Source of the DNA: Gemmatimonadota bacterium | GTDB taxonomy: Bacteria > Gemmatimonadota > Gemmatimonadetes > Longimicrobiales > Gaopeijiaceae | Direction of reading: 5' to 3' | DNA length: 9,728 nt | Assembly (NCBI GenBank): GCA_016209995.1 | Contig: JACQVC010000302.1 | Coordinates: forward strand, 1 to 9,728 | Shown: positions 7,124 to 9,728 of the stretch, in pieces | Layout: the number at the start of each line of letters is the position of its first letter | How positions within the stretch are numbered: the stretch's first letter is position 1 | The notes under the pieces: generated by a model | Database searches by the model: none | The model's input: the letters and a program-made list of their open reading frames with translations, nothing else | Told to the model about the DNA's origin: nothing | Translations under genes and position numbers: made by a program

Positions 7124-8458
7124 TCACCGCCTGAACATGCTCAGATCCACCGTCCGGGCCATGGCCTGGTACCCCGCGTCGTTCAGGTGCAGGTTGTCCG
7201 CCGCGGCGTACGCCGGCAGCAGGCGGGCGGGCTGCATCTGGTCGCGCACCGCCGCGTCGAAGTCGATCACGCCGTCGTACGCCTTACCGGTGCGGATCCA
7301 CTCGTTGAGCGTGCGCCGCTTACCGTCGTTCTCGGGCGAGTAGTAGCCGGGAAAGGCCGTGCCTTCGAAGGGTGTCAGCGTGCCCGCGTAGATCCGCAGC
7401 CCGGCTGCGCGGGCCCGGGCGATGAGCTGCTGGTGACCGGCAATCACCTCGGCCGCGCTCGGCCCGTCCGCGCCGCCGATGCCGAAATCGTTGATGCCTT
7501 CCATGACGACGACGTGCGTGACGCCGGTCTGGGCCAGGACGTCGCGATCGAAGCGGGCGAGGGCGTTCACGCCGGCGCCGTCGCCGAGCACGCGGTTACC
7601 CGCGATGCCCAGGTTCAGTACGCCCATCTGCATCTTCGCTTCGGCCAGCCGGCGGGCAAGATGGTTCGGCCAGCGGTTGTTCGTGTTTGGCGTCGAGGCA
7701 GTGCCGTCCGAGATGGAGTCGCCCAGCACCACGACGGCTCCCGCCGAGGCGGGGGCCAATACCTCGACGCGCGCCAGGAAGAACCAGGCCTGCGTCGTCG
7801 TGGCGACCGGAATGGCGTTGACCCCGGCATGATTACCGGCGGTGGAGACGTAGCTGGCCTGCAGTGCGCCGTTGTGGGTGGTCACGGGTGAGGGCGACTC
7901 GGTGCTGCCCGGCAGGTACAGATCGATGGCCAGATCGGTCATGGCCGGCACGCTCAGATCGACCGGGTCGCTGAAGACGACCGCGCCCGGCGGGATCGTC
8001 GCGCCCGGCTGGCCGCCGAACGTCAACGCGCGGCTCGTGTTCGGCGCGAGGGCGGCGTCCTGCTCGCGCCGGGCGATGTGCGCGGCGCCGATCGGCAGTG
8101 GCGCCGTCCCGAACGCGTTGCTGAAAACGACCCGCACGCGCTCCCCGCCGATGCTGGTGTGCACGATCTGACGAAGGGTCTGATTGCTGACGTTCAGGGG
8201 CGGTGCGCCCCCGCGTCCGCCCCGGCCGCCGCGTCCCTGCGGTGCCGGGTCCGCCGCCGGAGGCCCCGGCGGCGGCGGCGGCGGCGGCACCCGCGCGACG
8301 AGCGCGGTCGCCCACGTGCCAACCCAGCGCTGGCCGGTCGCGGCGCCCTGAGCGCCGAGCGACAACTGAAGAAGGATGAGGAGAACGGCCGCCACCAGCG
8401 CCGTGCCAGCCATCGCCGGGGCGAGCCGCCGTCGTGACCATCGTGTCAGGGGGTTCAT
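7124..8458 (-). CDS. Exported SGNH/GDSL hydrolase (XynE-like acyl esterase)
   Basis: The protein is 444 residues from the ATG at 8456-8458. The SGNH catalytic blocks are complete, numbered from this start: GDSISDG with Ser248, Gly287 in a GIAGNRVL segment, Asn323 in EGINDFG, and D-N-L-H with Asp421 and His424. The N-terminal half (WVGTWATA, NQTLRQIVHTSIGG, SNAFGTAPLPIGAAH) is the accessory beta-rich domain typical of the XynE-like SGNH subgroup. That subgroup includes esterases acting on acylated carbohydrates; this placement is from memory of the family. The N-terminus (RWSRRRLAP then a hydrophobic run) is an export signal and could be a weak twin-arginine signal. A run of prolines (58-64) and a Gly/Arg-rich patch (75-84) interrupt the N-terminal domain. 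A longer frame from ATG 8476 would swallow AAGGAG at 8468-8473, so 8458 is preferred. It is the first gene of a likely operon with the serine hydrolase. Confidence 0.9.
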   Translation of the reverse strand: MNPLTRWSRRRLAPAMAGTALVAAVLLILLQLSLGAQGAATGQRWVGTWATALVARVPPPPPPPGPPAADPAPQGRGGRGGRGGAPPLNVSNQTLRQIVHTSIGGERVRVVFSNAFGTAPLPIGAAHIARREQDAALAPNTSRALTFGGQPGATIPPGAVVFSDPVDLSVPAMTDLAIDLYLPGSTESPSPVTTHNGALQASYVSTAGNHAGVNAIPVATTTQAWFFLARVEVLAPASAGAVVVLGDSISDGTASTPNTNNRWPNHLARRLAEAKMQMGVLNLGIAGNRVLGDGAGVNALARFDRDVLAQTGVTHVVVMEGINDFGIGGADGPSAAEVIAGHQQLIARARAAGLRIYAGTLTPFEGTAFPGYYSPENDGKRRTLNEWIRTGKAYDGVIDFDAAVRDQMQPARLLPAYAAADNLHLNDAGYQAMARTVDLSMFRR

Positions 8459-8467
8459 CAAACTGCG

Positions 8468-8473
8468 CTCCTT
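8468..8473 (-). promoter_or_regulatory. Ribosome binding site that decides the SGNH hydrolase start
   Basis: AAGGAG on the minus strand ends nine bases before ATG 8456-8458. The alternative ATG 8474-8476 touches this hexamer and has no ribosome site of its own upstream. The layout is the same as at 7106-7111. Confidence 0.7.
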
Positions 8474-8488
8474 CATGCGAGAGTCATG

Positions 8489-8494
8489 ATTCTA
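8489..8494 (-). promoter_or_regulatory. Candidate -10 element of the SGNH/serine hydrolase operon
   Basis: On the minus strand this reads TAGAAT, five of six to the -10 consensus, about 30 bases before ATG 8458, giving a short leader that includes the AAGGAG site. No good -35 hexamer is evident at the expected distance. Confidence 0.4.
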
Positions 8495-8544
8495 ACCTAG
8501 AACTGCGGCGTCGGCCGGACCCGGCTGGAGGGTTCGCGATGTTC

Positions 8545-8556
8545 TTGTGCTAGCCT
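8545..8556 (+). promoter_or_regulatory. Candidate extended -10 of the PepSY operon, possibly leaderless
   Basis: TTGTGCTAGCCT holds a TGC-TAGCCT arrangement resembling an extended -10 (TG-N-TAnnnT). Its last base is six bases before the GTG start at 8563, so transcription would begin at or next to the start codon. The lack of a Shine-Dalgarno sequence before this GTG agrees with a leaderless transcript. Confidence 0.3.
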
Positions 8557-8562
8557 CTCGGC

Positions 8563-9405
8563 GTGCGCAAGGCGATCTTTCAGGTTCACCTCTGGACCGG
8601 ACTGGGGACCGGCCTGTACATGTTCGCCGTCGGCGTGTCGGGGAGCCTCCTGGTGTTCCGGCCGGAAGTGTACAAAGAGTACTGGCAGTCGCCGGTCATC
8701 GCCGTCCGCGAGTCGCCCCGCCTGGGCCAGGACGCGCTGAAGGCGGCAGCCGCGCGGGCCTATCCCGGGTATACGGTCACCGACCTGCTGGAGTCGCCCA
8801 AGCCCACCGCGCCCACCGAAGTCTGGGTCGAGCGGGAAGGCCGCACCCGGAAGCGGTGGTTCGACCCGTACACCGGTGGCGATCTGGGCGAGACGACGCC
8901 CGGGCTCATCAAGCTGTTCGAGTGGACTCTGCACCTGCATGATGAGCTGCTCGCCGGAGACGTGGGCCGCACCTTCAACGGCGTGGGCGCCCTCTGCCTG
9001 ACGCTGCTGTCGCTGACGGGCGCCGTCATCTGGTGGCCGGGCAGCCGGAACTGGCGGCGCAGCCTGGGCGTGCAGCGAAAACGACTGGCCTGGAGCCTGC
9101 ATAGCGCCGTGGGGTTCTGGAGTTTCATCCTGGTCTTCATCTGGGCGGCGAGCGGCGTGTATCTGGTGTTCCAGGGGCCGTTTCAGGCCATCGTGGATTA
9201 CCTGGAGCCCTTCGATCCGGGCAGCCTGGGTCCGCGGCGCGGCGACACCATCCTCGCGTGGGTCACCCGGCTGCATTTCGGGCGCTTTGCCGGCCTCCCC
9301 CTGAAAATCCTGTACACGGGTCTGGGCCTGGTGCTCCCGGTCCTGTTCGTCACCGGCACGATCATGTGGTGGAACCGTGTGGTACGCTTCAGGAAGATTC
9401 GTTAG
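8563..9405 (+). CDS. PepSY-associated inner-membrane protein, four transmembrane helices
   Basis: This 280-residue protein has the layout of the PepSY-associated transmembrane family (PiuB-like). Four hydrophobic helices lie at about 12-33, 139-158, 181-203 and 247-269, with a soluble PepSY-like region between the first and second (about 55-112, containing an A-A-AYPGY-V start and a W-DPYTG segment). Histidines near membrane edges (9, 124, 126, 180, 238) are the sort conserved in this family and could bind heme or metal; that is inference. Family members are often found with siderophore or iron uptake genes, and electron transfer to imported iron complexes has been proposed for some. The start is GTG 8563: an in-frame TAG at 8551 rules out anything further upstream, and no ribosome site precedes it. 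The stop overlaps the ribosome site of the next gene, ten bases upstream of its start, so the two are probably co-transcribed and coupled. Confidence 0.87.
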   Translation: MRKAIFQVHLWTGLGTGLYMFAVGVSGSLLVFRPEVYKEYWQSPVIAVRESPRLGQDALKAAAARAYPGYTVTDLLESPKPTAPTEVWVEREGRTRKRWFDPYTGGDLGETTPGLIKLFEWTLHLHDELLAGDVGRTFNGVGALCLTLLSLTGAVIWWPGSRNWRRSLGVQRKRLAWSLHSAVGFWSFILVFIWAASGVYLVFQGPFQAIVDYLEPFDPGSLGPRRGDTILAWVTRLHFGRFAGLPLKILYTGLGLVLPVLFVTGTIMWWNRVVRFRKIR

Positions 9406-9408
9406 GAG
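9404..9408 (+). promoter_or_regulatory. Ribosome binding site of the acyl-CoA synthetase, overlapping the upstream stop codon
   Basis: AGGAG lies seven bases before GTG 9416 and shares two bases with the TAG stop (9403-9405) of the PepSY gene. Terminating ribosomes would expose or reuse this site, a common coupling arrangement. Confidence 0.7.
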
Positions 9409-9415
9409 ATCCAAG

Positions 9416-9728
9416 GTGTCGCTTCTCTCTCCGGCGGTACACCGCATTATCGAGGACGCCCGGCAGAACCCCGAGGCGTTCTGGGACCGGGCCGCACGAG
9501 AACTGCCCTGGTTCCGCACCTGGGATCGAGTGTTCGACTGGGACTTCCCAACCTTCCGCTGGTTCGTGGGCGGGGAGACGAACCTCGCGCATTCGGCGCT
9601 CGATCACCACGTGGCGCACGGCTCGGGCGGGCACACGGCGCTCATCTACTTCAACGAGCGCGGCGGGCGGGCCCTCGTCAGCTACGCGCTGCTGCTCCAC
9701 CAGGTGATGCAGGCGGCGGCGGCGCTGC
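9416..9728 (+). CDS. Acetyl/acyl-CoA synthetase, N-terminal fragment (3' end outside window)
   Basis: About 104 codons are present before the window ends. The protein matches the N-terminal domain of acetyl-CoA synthetase-type AMP-forming enzymes. Visible marks are FW-RAA-ELPW (22-32), W-RVFDWDFP (35-44), RWFVGGETNLAHSALDHH (47-64) and an HTALIYFNERG segment (72-82). In full-length members this is followed by the adenylation core, which is not in the window. Such enzymes convert a short-chain acid, ATP and CoA into acyl-CoA, AMP and pyrophosphate in the cytoplasm. Acetate or propionate cannot be told apart from this piece, so no symbol is given. The start is GTG 9416 with AGGAG seven bases upstream. 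It follows the PepSY gene with a ten-base gap. Neighbouring ester hydrolases could supply its acid substrate, but they lie in a separate divergent transcript. Confidence 0.85.
   Translation, partial: MSLLSPAVHRIIEDARQNPEAFWDRAARELPWFRTWDRVFDWDFPTFRWFVGGETNLAHSALDHHVAHGSGGHTALIYFNERGGRALVSYALLLHQVMQAAAAL

Noticed and set aside
6554..7891. 445-codon plus-strand frame spanning the end of the SGNH gene and part of the serine hydrolase gene
   Set aside because: It crosses two well-supported genes and their spacer, has no ribosome site or domain, and has shadow-type composition.
8497..9519. 340-codon minus-strand frame opposite the PepSY gene and the synthetase start
   Set aside because: The plus strand carries a four-helix membrane protein and a recognisable acetyl-CoA synthetase N-terminus; the minus translation shows no family features.

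Overview
The window is GC-rich DNA, roughly two thirds G+C by eye. Its gene content is typical of a free-living Gram-negative heterotroph of the phylum Acidobacteriota, most likely the Vicinamibacteria. The main reasons are the Oar-like TonB-dependent receptors with an N-terminal carboxypeptidase-regulatory domain, the many exported serine hydrolases with Gly/Arg-rich insertions, and the codon bias. This placement is inference from gene style, not from a marker gene. No rRNA, tRNA, insertion sequence or CRISPR array was seen.

Layout. Positions 1-479 are the C-terminal end of one Oar-like outer-membrane receptor (+). It converges, across a stem-loop-rich spacer, on an exported type-B carboxylesterase (-, 588-2219). 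A divergent control region of about 410 bp (2220-2630) separates the esterase from a complete second Oar-like receptor (+, 2631-5717). That receptor converges, across a spacer with a 14-bp perfect palindrome, on an exported beta-lactamase-fold serine hydrolase (-, 5795-7096). This hydrolase is the second gene of an apparent two-gene operon behind an exported SGNH/GDSL hydrolase (-, 7124-8458). A short divergent promoter region (8459-8562) follows. The right end holds a second apparent operon (+): a four-helix PepSY-type membrane protein (8563-9405), then the 5' end of an acetyl/acyl-CoA synthetase gene (from 9416, cut by the window edge).

How the genes may work together. The module 'receptor converging on a secreted ester/amide hydrolase' occurs twice side by side, and the two receptors are clear paralogues. 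Three different serine-hydrolase folds are all predicted to be exported, beside two outer-membrane receptors. A reasonable inference is a locus for breaking down and importing an acylated substrate, with the acyl-CoA synthetase possibly activating the released short-chain acid. The substrate cannot be named from sequence.

Points most worth a second look: the duplicated receptor/hydrolase module, a shared 14-nt palindromic motif in both convergent spacers, a CCCC-N5-GGGG dyad inside the spacer of a candidate receptor promoter, Gly/Arg-rich insertions in all three unrelated hydrolases, and two genes whose likely starts lie inside longer reading frames.
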